Below, piece by piece: positions 1-9,983 of a DNA stretch of 64,000 nt. Each line of letters begins with the position of its first letter. Position 1 is the stretch's first letter. Location of the stretch: assembly GCF_021602585.1 (NCBI RefSeq), contig NZ_BQIP01000021.1, forward strand, positions 1-64,000, written 5' to 3'. Source of the DNA: Pseudomonas faucium. GTDB taxonomy: Bacteria > Pseudomonadota > Gammaproteobacteria > Pseudomonadales > Pseudomonadaceae. The notes below the pieces were generated by a model, which saw only the letters and a list, made by a program, of their open reading frames with translations, was not told the origin of the DNA and did not search any database. The translations under genes were made by a program, and so were the position numbers.

Positions 1-142
1 AGTCCAGACGCTGGGCCTGCTCACGCCAGAAGCCGTCCGGGTTGATCACCGATTGCTGGTACATGGCCTTGTAGGTGGCCTCGTCGGTCAGGGTAGTGGC
101 CGCAACCTCGGGACGAACGGGATACAGGTGCGCTGCACTCAT
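1..142 (-). CDS. acsA: acetyl-CoA synthetase, N-terminal fragment (runs off left edge)
   Basis: Only the first 47 codons lie in the window. They read MSAAHLYPVRPEVAA..., followed by LTDEATYKAMYQQSV and NPDGFWREQA, which I recognise as the N-terminus of Pseudomonas acetyl-CoA synthetase. The family activates acetate with ATP and CoA through acetyl-AMP. The ATG at 140-142 has an AGAGG Shine-Dalgarno a few bases upstream. The catalytic domains are outside the window, so the call rests on the N-terminal match alone. It is transcribed in the same direction as the chemoreceptor, exaC and the phn genes to its right, and its reaction would consume the acetate that ExaC makes. Confidence 0.85.
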   Translation of the reverse strand, partial: MSAAHLYPVRPEVAATTLTDEATYKAMYQQSVINPDGFWREQAQRLD

Positions 143-191
143 CTTGGTTACCTCTGTGCAAGGGTTGTTGTTATCGGTCACAGGCCGCGCC

Positions 192-2075
192 TCAGATCTT
201 GAAGCGGCTGAGCAGGCGATCCTGCTGGCCGACCTGTTCGACCATCTGCGAGCACTGCAGCACCTGTTGGTCGGCGCTGCCGGAAACCGCCAGGCTGATG
301 TCGCGGATGGTGGTGGTGTTGCGGTTGATCTCTTCGCTGGTGACGCTCTGTTGCTCGGCGGCGGCGGCAATTTGCAGGGTCATGTCGTTGATGCGCTGGA
401 TCGCCTCGCGGATGCGCTCCAGGGTCTGGTTGGCGGCATGCGCATCCTCGGCCGTCTTGCCGGCGCTTTCGCGGCTTTGCTGCATGCGCCCCTGGGCGTG
501 CTTCACGCCGCTTTGCAGCTGGTCGATCATCTCGCGGATTTCCTGGGTGGACTGCTGCGTGCGCGAGGCCAGCGAGCGCACTTCATCGGCCACCACGGCA
601 AAGCCGCGGCCCGACTCGCCGGCCCGCGCCGCCTCGATGGCGGCATTGAGCGCGAGCAGGTTGGTCTGGTCGGCAATGCTGGTGATCACCGCCACGATCG
701 ATTCGATGCGCTGGCTGAGCATCGACAGCTCGTTGATGGCGTGGCCGGTGTCGTTCATTTCGTCGGCCAGGCGCTTGATGGCCCCGGTGGAACGCGACAC
801 CAGGGCGACCCCGCCGTGGGTCTGCTCGGTGGCCACCAGCGCGGCTTCGGCTGCGGCCTGGGCATTGCGCGCGACGTCTTCGGCGGTCGCCGCCATCTCG
901 GCCATGGCCGTGGCCAGCTGGTCGAGCTCCTGCAACTGCAGCTGCACCCGGCTGGCGGACTGGTCGGCTGCGCTGGAGGTTGCGGTGGAGCTTTCACGCA
1001 CCTGCTGCGAGCGGCCCTTGACCTCGCCGATGAGCGTCTTGAGGTTGGCCAGCAGGTGGTTGAATTCCCGCGAGACCAGCGCCACTTCGTCGTTGCCGGC
1101 CACCTGCAGCTCACGGGTCAGGTCGCCTTCGCCGCGGTTGATGTCTTCCAGCGACTGCTTGAGGCGGTCCATCGGCCAGAGCAGGCGGCGCACCAGCATG
1201 CCCAGCACCAGCAGGCTCAGCAGCACGCCCAGGGCGGTGCCGATGAGCGCCCGCCAGGTCAGCGTATGGGCGGCGGCCATGACGATGTCCTGGTCCAGCA
1301 CCACGCCGATGTACCAGTCCATGCCCTTGAGCCCGGTGAGTGGGACGAACGACACCAGCAGGGCCTTGCCGGCGCTGTCGATGTCCTGCAGGCGGCCTTC
1401 GAGAGCTGGCGTTTGGCCGCCGAACAGCGCGCTGTAGGGCTGGTCGTTGAGGGCGGCGTCGGGGTGGGAAATGATCTTGCCGTTCTTGTTCAGCAGGAAC
1501 GCATAGCCGGCGCCGCCGAAGTCCAGGGTATTGATGGCCTCGGCCACCTGGGTCAGGCGGATGTCGCCGCCGAATACGCCGAGCGGGCGGCCGGCGTCGC
1601 TGATGCGGGCGACTGCCGAAATCAGGATCTCGCCGCTGGTGGAGTCTTTGTAGGGGTCGGTCAGCACCGCCTGGGCTGCGCCCTTGCCGCTGGCGTACCA
1701 GGGGCGGGTGCGGGCGTCGTAATCGGGCTTGGGGTTCCACGAGGAGGTGTTCTTGATGGGTTTGCCATCGGCGTCGAGGGCGCCGAACACCAGCTTGAAC
1801 TCATCCTTGAGCAGGGGCGAGTCGAAAATGCGCTGGGTGGTTTGCGGGCTGTACTGGCTGTCGATCGCCTGGGCGGCCAGGTCCATCAGGTGGAGTTTGC
1901 CGTTGAGCCAGTTTTCGATCTGCCGGGCCACGGCAGTGCTGGTTTCGACGATGCTCGCCTGCACCTGGTCGCGCAGCAGGGTGCGCACCTGGCTGACCTG
2001 GGCCAGGGACAGCAGGCTGGTGGTGACGCACAGCACACAGGCAGCCGCGAGGCTGACCTTGTAACGGATTTTCAT
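192..2075 (-). CDS. methyl-accepting chemotaxis protein with double-Cache sensor
   Basis: A 627-aa chemoreceptor. It has an N-terminal membrane anchor (about residues 7-29) and a periplasmic region of about 250 residues with the dCache-type motif RTRPWY. A second membrane segment (about 280-305) is followed by a HAMP linker ([20 protein letters not shown]). The cytoplasmic coiled coil has the conserved hairpin tip [20 protein letters not shown]. There is no CheR-tethering pentapeptide at the C-terminus. The ATG at 2075 was chosen over upstream in-frame codons because the membrane anchor begins there. The gene sits between acsA and exaC. The ligand cannot be read from sequence; dCache receptors often bind amino acids, polyamines or small organic acids. 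Confidence 0.92.
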   Translation of the reverse strand: MKIRYKVSLAAACVLCVTTSLLSLAQVSQVRTLLRDQVQASIVETSTAVARQIENWLNGKLHLMDLAAQAIDSQYSPQTTQRIFDSPLLKDEFKLVFGALDADGKPIKNTSSWNPKPDYDARTRPWYASGKGAAQAVLTDPYKDSTSGEILISAVARISDAGRPLGVFGGDIRLTQVAEAINTLDFGGAGYAFLLNKNGKIISHPDAALNDQPYSALFGGQTPALEGRLQDIDSAGKALLVSFVPLTGLKGMDWYIGVVLDQDIVMAAAHTLTWRALIGTALGVLLSLLVLGMLVRRLLWPMDRLKQSLEDINRGEGDLTRELQVAGNDEVALVSREFNHLLANLKTLIGEVKGRSQQVRESSTATSSAADQSASRVQLQLQELDQLATAMAEMAATAEDVARNAQAAAEAALVATEQTHGGVALVSRSTGAIKRLADEMNDTGHAINELSMLSQRIESIVAVITSIADQTNLLALNAAIEAARAGESGRGFAVVADEVRSLASRTQQSTQEIREMIDQLQSGVKHAQGRMQQSRESAGKTAEDAHAANQTLERIREAIQRINDMTLQIAAAAEQQSVTSEEINRNTTTIRDISLAVSGSADQQVLQCSQMVEQVGQQDRLLSRFKI

Positions 2076-2105
2076 TGGCGGTTCCGATGATGGGAAAAGT
2101 ACCGG

Positions 2106-2135
2106 CCCTATCGCCGGCAAGCCGGCTCGCACAGG
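2106..2135. repeat. REP palindrome element (single, with truncated partner)
   Basis: This carries the core CGCCGGCAAGCCGGCTC followed by GCACAG, one base different from the other copies in the window (CTCGCAC instead of CTCCCAC). A degenerate half in inverted orientation (CTGTAGGAGCCGGC, about 2148-2162) follows. Together they fill the short gap between exaC and the chemoreceptor gene, where they may weaken read-through. Confidence 0.8.
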
Positions 2136-2166
2136 ATCTTGGGGTGCCTGTAGGAGCCGGCCCGGT

Positions 2167-3687
<1,521 letters not shown>

Positions 3688-3744
3688 GGGGATTCTCCTG
3701 GGTGTCACGAGTGCGTGTTGTCGTTCGGGTAAGGGCAGGGCGGC

Positions 3745-4572
3745 TCAGCAGGCCTGCGGGGTTTCGCCGCGGGCCAGGCGCCGGTTGATGTCATCGATGA
3801 CTGCCGGCAGCTCGACGATGGTGTCGATCAGGTAATGCGGGCGGGAGGGCTCGAACAGCTTGACGATGCGTGCACGCTCTTCGGCCAGCTTGTCCGACGG
3901 CAGCGCCTGGTACAGCTGGTAAGGCAGCCCCAGCGCGTTGCCCGAACAGGTCAGGGCGACCGTCCACATGCCCGCCTTGCGCCCTTCGAGGATGCCCGGC
4001 CAGGTGTCGTCGACCTTGACGCAGGCCGCCACATCGTCGATGCCCAGGGCGATGACGTTGGCCAGTGCCTGCGACGGCCACGGCCGCCCATTGGGGGTTT
4101 CGTCGGTGGCCACGACGTGGTCGGCGACATAGCCGTTGTGCCGGGCCAGCTCCACCACCTTGTCCATCACCACCTTCGGGTAGCCGGAGCAGGAACCGAC
4201 CTTCATGCCCCGCCGGCGAACGTCGGCGATGGCCTCCAGCGCCCCCGGGATCAGGGCGGAGTGGACGGCGATCTTGTCGATCTGCAGCGGCATGAAGCGC
4301 TTGTACAGCGCGGTCACATCGTCATCGGTGGGCGTGCGGCCGAACACCTTGCGATACCGCTCGGCGATTTCCGGCAGGTCGCACAGGGTGCGAATGTGGT
4401 CCCACTTGCCCATGCCCATCGGGCCGCGGGCTTCTTCCAGCGACACCGAAACCCCGAATTCGGCGAAGGCTTCGACGAAAATCTGCGTCGGCGCGAACGA
4501 GCCGAAATCGACCACGGTACCGGCCCAGTCCAGGACGACGGCTTGCAGTTGCGAAGGTTTTTCATAATGCAT
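3745..4572 (-). CDS. phnX: phosphonoacetaldehyde hydrolase (phosphonatase)
   Basis: A 275-aa HAD-superfamily enzyme. The nucleophile motif is LDWAGTVVD with Asp15, and Lys56 in GMGKWDHI matches the Schiff-base lysine that defines phosphonatases. Later motifs include GSCSGYPK and [10 protein letters not shown]. It cleaves the C-P bond of phosphonoacetaldehyde to give acetaldehyde and phosphate. The ATG at 4572 is preceded by GGAG. Length is typical. It is only 30 bp downstream of the carrier gene and 57 bp upstream of exaC, so these three genes probably share a transcript. Confidence 0.96.
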   Translation of the reverse strand: MHYEKPSQLQAVVLDWAGTVVDFGSFAPTQIFVEAFAEFGVSVSLEEARGPMGMGKWDHIRTLCDLPEIAERYRKVFGRTPTDDDVTALYKRFMPLQIDKIAVHSALIPGALEAIADVRRRGMKVGSCSGYPKVVMDKVVELARHNGYVADHVVATDETPNGRPWPSQALANVIALGIDDVAACVKVDDTWPGILEGRKAGMWTVALTCSGNALGLPYQLYQALPSDKLAEERARIVKLFEPSRPHYLIDTIVELPAVIDDINRRLARGETPQAC

Positions 4573-4602
4573 GGCAGGTGCTCCAGGGAAAGGTCAGGCG
4601 GT

Positions 4603-5943
4603 TCAAGAGGTGCTGCCAACAACGGCAGGCTGCAGGGGCGCCGGCTCCAGCACCGTGGTTTCCACGGTTTTCGGGCGGCTGTTCCAGAACGGGATGAGCA
4701 TTGCGCTGGCCAGCAGTGCGGCACCGGTGAACACCAGGAACACCGTGATGGTGTCGAAGTACCCCGGCAGCAGGCCGCCGAGCACCGCACCGACCGAACC
4801 ACAGCCATTGACGAAACCGGCGGCGGAGGCCGCGCCATCCTTGCTGCCGAAATCGATGGCGGCCGAGCCGCTGATCATCGAGTCCGGCCCGTACAGGGTC
4901 AGCCCCATCATGAACAGCAGGCCCACCACCACATACAGGCTGCCGCTCTGCATAGCCGGCACGAACAGCGCAAGGCACACGGTCAGCACCACCAGGCTGA
5001 GCACGCAGGCGGGGATGCGCCGGGCGCCGAAGTACTTGTCCGAGGCAATGCCGATGAGGATGGGCCCGATCAGCCCGGCCAGCTCGAAGGAGGTCGGCAC
5101 GATGGCCGATGCAACCTTGCCGATCTCGGGCATGCGCTCGTAGATGATCACCGGGCCCCACAGCAGGATCGCGTAGCGGGCGGGCTTGAGCATGAAATAG
5201 GCAAGGCCCAGGAACAGCACGGTGCGGTTCTTCATCACCGTGCGCAGGCCGGCCCACATGCTTTCGCGCGGCACCGCCACCGGGCTGACCGGTTCCAGCT
5301 CGATCTCCACCGGTGGTAGCCCCACGTCTTCCGGGCGGTTGCGCTGCATCAGGAAGAACAGCACGGCCACCACCAGCACCACCGCGGCGCTGCTGAAGAA
5401 CGCGATGCGCCAGTCGTGGTAGGCGTCATACGCCCACCAGCCGGCGAAGGGCGTGGCCACCAGCCCACCGAAGGCGTAGGAGGTACTCCAGTAGCCGAGC
5501 ACGCGGCCACGTTCACGGGTGCTGAAGAAACTGCCCACGTTCTTGCACAGCCCCGACCAGCCGGTGGACTGCGCCAGGCCCTGCACCAGCATGCAGGTGG
5601 CGAAGATCGGCAGGGTGGCGTAGGTGCCCATGAGCAGGGCCGCCAGCGCCGAGACCACCAGGCCGCTGAGCACCACGACCCGCGGGCCGAAGCGGTCGGA
5701 GAAGTTGCCCCAGAGGAACTGGCCGACGGCATAGGCCGTCAGGTACAGGGCATCGAGGTTGGCCATCATGGCCTTTTCCAGGACGAAATCCGGGTCTTCG
5801 CCGATCCCTAGCTTGGCGACGGAAAACGCCTTGCGGGTGAAGTAGAAGGCGGCATAGGCCACCCAGGTGATGAGAAAGACTTGCACGCGCCAACGTTGCA
5901 GCGATTTCCAGCCTGTGGCGAGAGGGCTTGCAGGATTGTTCAT
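4603..5943 (-). CDS. MFS carrier, organophosphate:phosphate antiporter-like (likely phosphonate uptake)
   Basis: A 446-aa polytopic protein with about 12 membrane segments. The N-terminal pattern (AYAAFYFTRKAFSVAK, then AVGQFLWGNFSDRFGPR) resembles the GlpT/UhpC organophosphate antiporter group of the major facilitator superfamily. Its place between phnW and phnX in the same direction suggests it imports AEP or a related phosphonate; that substrate is inferred. A terminator-like hairpin lies between phnW and this gene, so it may have its own promoter in 5944-6100. The Shine-Dalgarno is weak (GGGA about 10 bases before the ATG). Confidence 0.85.
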   Translation of the reverse strand: MNNPASPLATGWKSLQRWRVQVFLITWVAYAAFYFTRKAFSVAKLGIGEDPDFVLEKAMMANLDALYLTAYAVGQFLWGNFSDRFGPRVVVLSGLVVSALAALLMGTYATLPIFATCMLVQGLAQSTGWSGLCKNVGSFFSTRERGRVLGYWSTSYAFGGLVATPFAGWWAYDAYHDWRIAFFSSAAVVLVVAVLFFLMQRNRPEDVGLPPVEIELEPVSPVAVPRESMWAGLRTVMKNRTVLFLGLAYFMLKPARYAILLWGPVIIYERMPEIGKVASAIVPTSFELAGLIGPILIGIASDKYFGARRIPACVLSLVVLTVCLALFVPAMQSGSLYVVVGLLFMMGLTLYGPDSMISGSAAIDFGSKDGAASAAGFVNGCGSVGAVLGGLLPGYFDTITVFLVFTGAALLASAMLIPFWNSRPKTVETTVLEPAPLQPAVVGSTS

Positions 5944-6103
5944 GGTGTTCTGATCCCGTGGTGGGGTGCCAGACAGCGCAAGGTCATGGTTTTTTGTGGT
6001 TGTTTTCGAGACTGCACGAGGCCTCCATGCGTACCCCGCCAGCCGTGCCCGCGCGCGGGCATCAGCCGGTCATGTGTTGCGACCAGTCAGGGGTTGCAGG
6101 GTC

Positions 6104-6168
6104 AAGAAAAGGCCCTTGCCCAAGGGGACGATCCACTCGCCCCCCTGCTCGATCTGGCAAGGGCCTTT
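6104..6168 (-). terminator. probable terminator downstream of phnW
   Basis: Perfect 13-bp arms AAAGGCCCTTGCC (6108-6120) and GGCAAGGGCCTTT (6156-6168) are separated by 35 bases and, read on the minus strand, followed by TTTTCTT. The arms begin 12 bp after the phnW stop. The loop is longer than in a standard intrinsic terminator, so termination may be partial. Confidence 0.65.
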
Positions 6169-6179
6169 AAACGGTGTGA

Positions 6180-7346
6180 TCAGGCAGTGGCGTGCTGCAT
6201 TTCGACGTTCATCGCCAGCAGGCTGTCGGCGATGGCGCGCAGCAGCTGGTGGACGACGTGTTCGTCGATCTGGCCGATGCAGCCGATGCGAAAGCTTTCG
6301 GCGACGGTCAGCTTGCCGGGGTAGATGATGAAGTTGCGCGACTTCAGCTCGTCGTAGAAACGCTTGAACTCGAAGTTGGGGTGCTCGGGGCTGAAGAAGG
6401 TGGTGATGATCGGCGACAGCCAGCGGTCTTCGAGCAGGGTCTTGAAACCCAGCTCGCGCATGCCGGCCACCAGCACGTCACGGTTGCGCGTATAGCGCGC
6501 CAGGCGCCCGTGCACGCCACCTTCGGCGTCGTGTTGCTCCAGCGCCTTGTGGAAGGCCACCACGCTGTGGGTCGGCGGGGTGAAGCGCCACTGGCCGGTC
6601 TTTTCCATGTACAGCCATTGCTCGTACAGATCCAGGCTCAGCGAGTTGGCGCGACCTTTGGCGGCTTCCAGCACGCTGCGGCGGATGATGACGAAGCCAA
6701 AGCCCGGGATGCCCTCGATGCATTTGTTGGCCGAAGACACCACCACATCGAAAGGGATGTCCTGCACGGTCAACGGCACCGCGCCGAAGGAGCTCATGGC
6801 GTCGATGATCAGGCTCTTGCCATGGGCCTTCACCACCTCGGCGATTTCGCGCAGCGGGTTGAGGATGCCCGAGCTGGTTTCGCAGTGCACCAGGAACACG
6901 TTGGTGACGTCGGGGTTGGCCTTGAGCAGGGCGTCCACTTCTTCGGGCTGCGGCGGCAGGTAATCGCCCTTGTCCAGGGTGACGAAGGCGCGGCCCAGGT
7001 ACTCCAGGGTCTTGGTGGCGCGCTGGCCGTAGGCGCCATTCATCAGCACCAGGGCCTTGCCATCACGGGGGATGGCGGTGGCCAGCGCGGCCTCCACCGA
7101 GTAGCTGCCACTGCCTTGCAGCGGCACGCAGGCGAAGCTGTCATCGGCCACGCCGGCCATGGCCAGCAGGCGCTTGCGCACCTCTGCCGTCACCTCGTTG
7201 AACGCCTTGTCCCATGAACCCCAGTCGCGGAGCATGGCTTCTTTGGTGGCCTTGGAGGTGGTCAGCGGGCCTGGCGTCAGCAGGTAGGGTTCGCCCAGGG
7301 CGGGCGCTGCCAGCGGGTGGGAGATGGGGAACTCGGCTTTGGTCAT
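6180..7346 (-). CDS. phnW: 2-aminoethylphosphonate--pyruvate transaminase
   Basis: A 388-aa class V PLP aminotransferase. It has the PhnW signature [10 protein letters not shown] followed by DWGSWD near the N-terminus, and the PLP lysine at about Lys208 in SSANKCIEG. It transfers the amino group of AEP to pyruvate, giving phosphonoacetaldehyde and alanine. The ATG at 7346 is preferred over one 15 bp upstream because GGAG lies six bases before it and none precedes the other. The gene follows the FAD oxidoreductase by 134 bp; that gap holds an AT-rich motif shared with the FAD gene's promoter, implying its own regulated promoter. Confidence 0.96.
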   Translation of the reverse strand: MTKAEFPISHPLAAPALGEPYLLTPGPLTTSKATKEAMLRDWGSWDKAFNEVTAEVRKRLLAMAGVADDSFACVPLQGSGSYSVEAALATAIPRDGKALVLMNGAYGQRATKTLEYLGRAFVTLDKGDYLPPQPEEVDALLKANPDVTNVFLVHCETSSGILNPLREIAEVVKAHGKSLIIDAMSSFGAVPLTVQDIPFDVVVSSANKCIEGIPGFGFVIIRRSVLEAAKGRANSLSLDLYEQWLYMEKTGQWRFTPPTHSVVAFHKALEQHDAEGGVHGRLARYTRNRDVLVAGMRELGFKTLLEDRWLSPIITTFFSPEHPNFEFKRFYDELKSRNFIIYPGKLTVAESFRIGCIGQIDEHVVHQLLRAIADSLLAMNVEMQHATA

Positions 7347-7412
7347 GATCTTCTCCGGCATGTTGTTTTTGTAAGGAGTGATGCATGGCGTGATCAGAAC
7401 ATTGGCGTTGAA

Positions 7413-7432
7413 ATAAAGAAAATCGATTTATC
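7413..7432. promoter_or_regulatory. candidate phosphonate-regulon operator upstream of phnW
   Basis: ATAAAGAAAATCGATT within an AT-rich block about 70-90 bp upstream of the phnW start. The same string with one difference, ATAAATAAAATCGATT, lies upstream of the FAD gene at 8945-8960. Such AT-rich matches are rare in this GC-rich sequence, so a shared regulator site, most simply for the adjacent LysR protein, is a reasonable inference. Confidence 0.5.
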
Positions 7433-7442
7433 ACATTTCACA

Positions 7443-7459
7443 AATAAGCTGAGCTTATT
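7443..7459. promoter_or_regulatory. perfect dyad AATAAGCT-G-AGCTTATT upstream of phnW
   Basis: Eight-base arms separated by a single base. A one-base loop cannot form an RNA hairpin, so this looks like a DNA binding site rather than a terminator. It sits 22 bp after the end of the FAD gene and just upstream of the shared ATAAA-AAAATCGATT motif. Confidence 0.4.
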
Positions 7460-7480
7460 ACTGGCCCTGCAGGCGTTGAT

Positions 7481-8872
7481 TCAGGCCTTGTCCGCCTTGC
7501 CAGCGGCGGCGGCGAACTTGGCCAGGCGCACATCCAGCCGGCGCGGGCGGCGGTCGTGGTCCTCGGCGTGCTCCTTGCGGCGTATGGCATTGCGCACCAT
7601 CAACGAACCCAGGTAGCGGATCGGCTCGGGTGGGAAATAGCCCAGAGGGCCGTTGAGCAACGGCGAGCGTGTCCAGGCGTTGTCCAGCCCCAGCACCAGC
7701 GATGAGAGAATCTGCCCGCCCATGTGGCAGGGGCCCACACCACTGCCCGAATAGCCGAAGCCATAGAAGATGTTGCGCTTGGCGCCCAAGTGGCCGAAGA
7801 ACGGCAAGCCTGTGACCGAGCGATCCGAAGGGCCGTTCCAGGTCGCTGCGATGTCGACGCCGGTGAAGGCGGGGAAGAACTTTTCCAGCGAGTCGCGCAG
7901 CAGGCCCGCATACGGCGACGGCTGGTCGAACACCGGCAGCATGCGCCCGCCGAAGGCGAAGGTGTTGCCGCCTTTGCCCAGCATGATTCGCCCGTCGGGG
8001 GTGTTGTGGTAGTAGTGCACGAAGATGCGCGAGTCGAGCACGGTCACCCCGCTGGTCAGGCCGATGCGCTCGAGCAGGTCGGGGCGCGGTTCGGTGATGA
8101 TCATGTCGCTGGAGACGATCGCCACCGAGCGCTGGAACTGCGGGAATGCCCGGGCCATCCAGGCATTGATCGCCAGCACCACGTTCTTGCAGGTGACTGC
8201 GCCACGGGGGGTGGTGACCGTGGCCGGCAACCCTTCATCCAGGCTGACCATCGGCGTGCCCTCGTGAATCCGCACGCCCAGCCCCAGGGCAACGCGGCGC
8301 AGGCCGCGTACCAGCTTGCCCGGCTGCACGCTGGCCGCAGCGGGCGAGTACCAGCCCTCCAGGTGCTGGGCCGAGCCTGCCATGCGCTGCACCTCGGCCA
8401 GCGGGCGCTTGGCGAAGGTGTTGATGCCATGGCGCTGCAGCGCGGCGACCACCGCATCCGTCGAGCCTACCTGCGCCTGGCTGGTGGAGGTGTACAGCGT
8501 GCCGTCGAGGCGGTAATCGGCATCCACCGCGTATTTTTTGCAGAAGTCGCCGATCGCGTAGATGCTCTGTTCCGACGCCTTGACCAGGCGCACGGCCTCT
8601 TCCAGCCCGAACAGGCGCTCCAGGGTGAAGAACTTCGCCGACCAGGACAGCGCACAGCCGCCATTGCGCCCACTGGCCCCCGCGCCGCAGATGTCGGCTT
8701 CGACGATCACCACTTCGAGTGCGGGGTTCTGCTCCTTGAGCATGATGGCGGTCCACAAGCCGGTATAGCCGCCACCGACGATGCAGACATCGGCCTGGAT
8801 GTGCTGCTCAAGGGGCGGGCAGGGGGCATCTTGCTGGGTTTTCAGCGCTTGTTCGAGCCAGAAAGGTCGCAT
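7481..8872 (-). CDS. FAD-dependent amine oxidoreductase of the phosphonate cluster
   Basis: A 463-aa protein of the DAO/glycine-oxidase-like flavoprotein family. A dinucleotide fold is seen near the N-terminus (ADVCIVGGGYTGLWTAIML), and then ADICGAGASGRNGG, typical of the amine-oxidising subgroup. Late motifs WNGPSDRSVTGLPFFG and FYGFGYSGSGVGP fit the FAD-closing region. The ATG at 8872 has GGAG at good spacing; upstream in-frame starts have none. It is divergent from the LysR regulator and immediately upstream of phnW. Related flavoenzymes in phosphonate clusters have been reported to oxidise N-methylated AEP (Pbf enzymes), giving a second entry to the pathway; that role here is inferred. 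Confidence 0.82.
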   Translation of the reverse strand: MRPFWLEQALKTQQDAPCPPLEQHIQADVCIVGGGYTGLWTAIMLKEQNPALEVVIVEADICGAGASGRNGGCALSWSAKFFTLERLFGLEEAVRLVKASEQSIYAIGDFCKKYAVDADYRLDGTLYTSTSQAQVGSTDAVVAALQRHGINTFAKRPLAEVQRMAGSAQHLEGWYSPAAASVQPGKLVRGLRRVALGLGVRIHEGTPMVSLDEGLPATVTTPRGAVTCKNVVLAINAWMARAFPQFQRSVAIVSSDMIITEPRPDLLERIGLTSGVTVLDSRIFVHYYHNTPDGRIMLGKGGNTFAFGGRMLPVFDQPSPYAGLLRDSLEKFFPAFTGVDIAATWNGPSDRSVTGLPFFGHLGAKRNIFYGFGYSGSGVGPCHMGGQILSSLVLGLDNAWTRSPLLNGPLGYFPPEPIRYLGSLMVRNAIRRKEHAEDHDRRPRRLDVRLAKFAAAAGKADKA

Positions 8873-8939
8873 CGGGTGTCTCCGAAAAAAGGGGCGCCAT
8901 GCAGGGTGGTGCCTTGCGAAAAGCATCCTCGCAGTGCAC

Positions 8940-8973
8940 TGTGCATAAATAAAATCGATTAAACGTATGCACA
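8940..8973. promoter_or_regulatory. divergent promoter dyad and shared motif (FAD gene / LysR gene)
   Basis: TGTGCATA (8940-8947) and TATGCACA (8966-8973) form a perfect 8-bp inverted repeat 18 bases apart. Between and overlapping them lies ATAAATAAAATCGATT (8945-8960), which recurs upstream of phnW. The element sits between the divergent starts at 8872 and 9002, the usual position for a LysR binding site. Confidence 0.55.
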
Positions 8974-9001
8974 CATAGGCCAGTCCTATGGAGGGAAACC
9001 C

Positions 9002-9883
9002 ATGGCGATTTCACACACCCAGCTCAAGGCTTTTCATGCGGTGGCCCTGCACGCGAGCTTTACCCGTGCGGCAGAGCAGCTGTGCCTGTCTCAACCGTCG
9101 GTGTCCGACCAGGTGCGCAAGCTCGAGGACTGCTACGGGGTGCTGCTGTTTCTTCGCGAAAAGCGCCAGGTGCGCCTCACCGAGGTGGGCGAGCGCCTGT
9201 TCGGCATGACCCAGCGCCTGTTCGACATCAGCGTCGATGCCCATGACATGCTGATGGACTACCGCACGCTCTCGACCGGGGCGCTGAACCTGGCCGTGGA
9301 CGCGCCGGTGCATGTGCTGCCCTATGTGGCGCGCTTCTGCGCACGCTACCCCGGGGTCGATGTGAAGGTCGAAACCGGCAACACCGATGAGGTGCTGGAG
9401 CGGCTGTTCGGCTACAAGACCGACATCGCGCTGCTGGGCCGCAACATCGAAGACGAGCGGCTGATGTGCCTGCCCCTTCGCAGTGACCCGATGCTGGCGT
9501 TCGTCGCCCATGACCACCCCTGGGCGCAGCGCGCGTCGGTCAGCCTGGCCGACCTGGCCACGGTGCCGCTGGTGCTGCGCGAGCAGGGCTCGGTGACCCG
9601 GCTGGCGGTGCAGGAGGAAATGGCGGCGGCCGGCTTGCCCATGCGCAAGGCCATCGAGGTCGAGGGGCGTGAGGCGGCGCGCGAGGCGGTGGCGATCGGC
9701 ATGGGGGTAGGCGTGGTGTCGGCGGCCGAGCTGGGCTCGGACTCGCGCATCCGCGGCCTGCCGATCACCGACAGCCAGCACCGCTTCAGCGAAACCCTGG
9801 TGTGCCTGCGCGCGCAGAGCTCGCGGCGCATCCTGGCCACCTTCTTCGATGTGGTGCGCCAGACGCTGCAAGGCGATCGCTGA
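9002..9883 (+). CDS. LysR regulator of aminoethylphosphonate catabolism
   Basis: A 293-aa LysR protein. The N-terminal helix-turn-helix is SFTRAAEQLCLSQPSVSDQV and is followed by a co-inducer domain (about 90-293). Sequence and position match the LysR subfamily associated with AEP catabolism genes. It is divergent from the FAD oxidoreductase with a 129-bp gap carrying a dyad and AT-rich motif. The ATG at 9002 follows GGAGG by 5 bases (8992-8996). LysR regulators usually activate the divergent operon in response to a pathway intermediate; the actual effector is not visible. Confidence 0.88.
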   Translation: MAISHTQLKAFHAVALHASFTRAAEQLCLSQPSVSDQVRKLEDCYGVLLFLREKRQVRLTEVGERLFGMTQRLFDISVDAHDMLMDYRTLSTGALNLAVDAPVHVLPYVARFCARYPGVDVKVETGNTDEVLERLFGYKTDIALLGRNIEDERLMCLPLRSDPMLAFVAHDHPWAQRASVSLADLATVPLVLREQGSVTRLAVQEEMAAAGLPMRKAIEVEGREAAREAVAIGMGVGVVSAAELGSDSRIRGLPITDSQHRFSETLVCLRAQSSRRILATFFDVVRQTLQGDR

Positions 9884-9983
9884 GCGACCCCACCCATTCG
9901 GGTTATGGCCCCCTGGCAGATTCCACCGGATAGTGGCTCCATCAGCTCGCCCGAGCCGATCCTGATCACACGATGGAGTTGCT

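Noticed and set aside
75-2090. A 671-codon open frame on the plus strand.
   Set aside because: It is antisense to the chemoreceptor gene, whose domains are clear; GC-rich codon bias leaves long open frames on the opposite strand.
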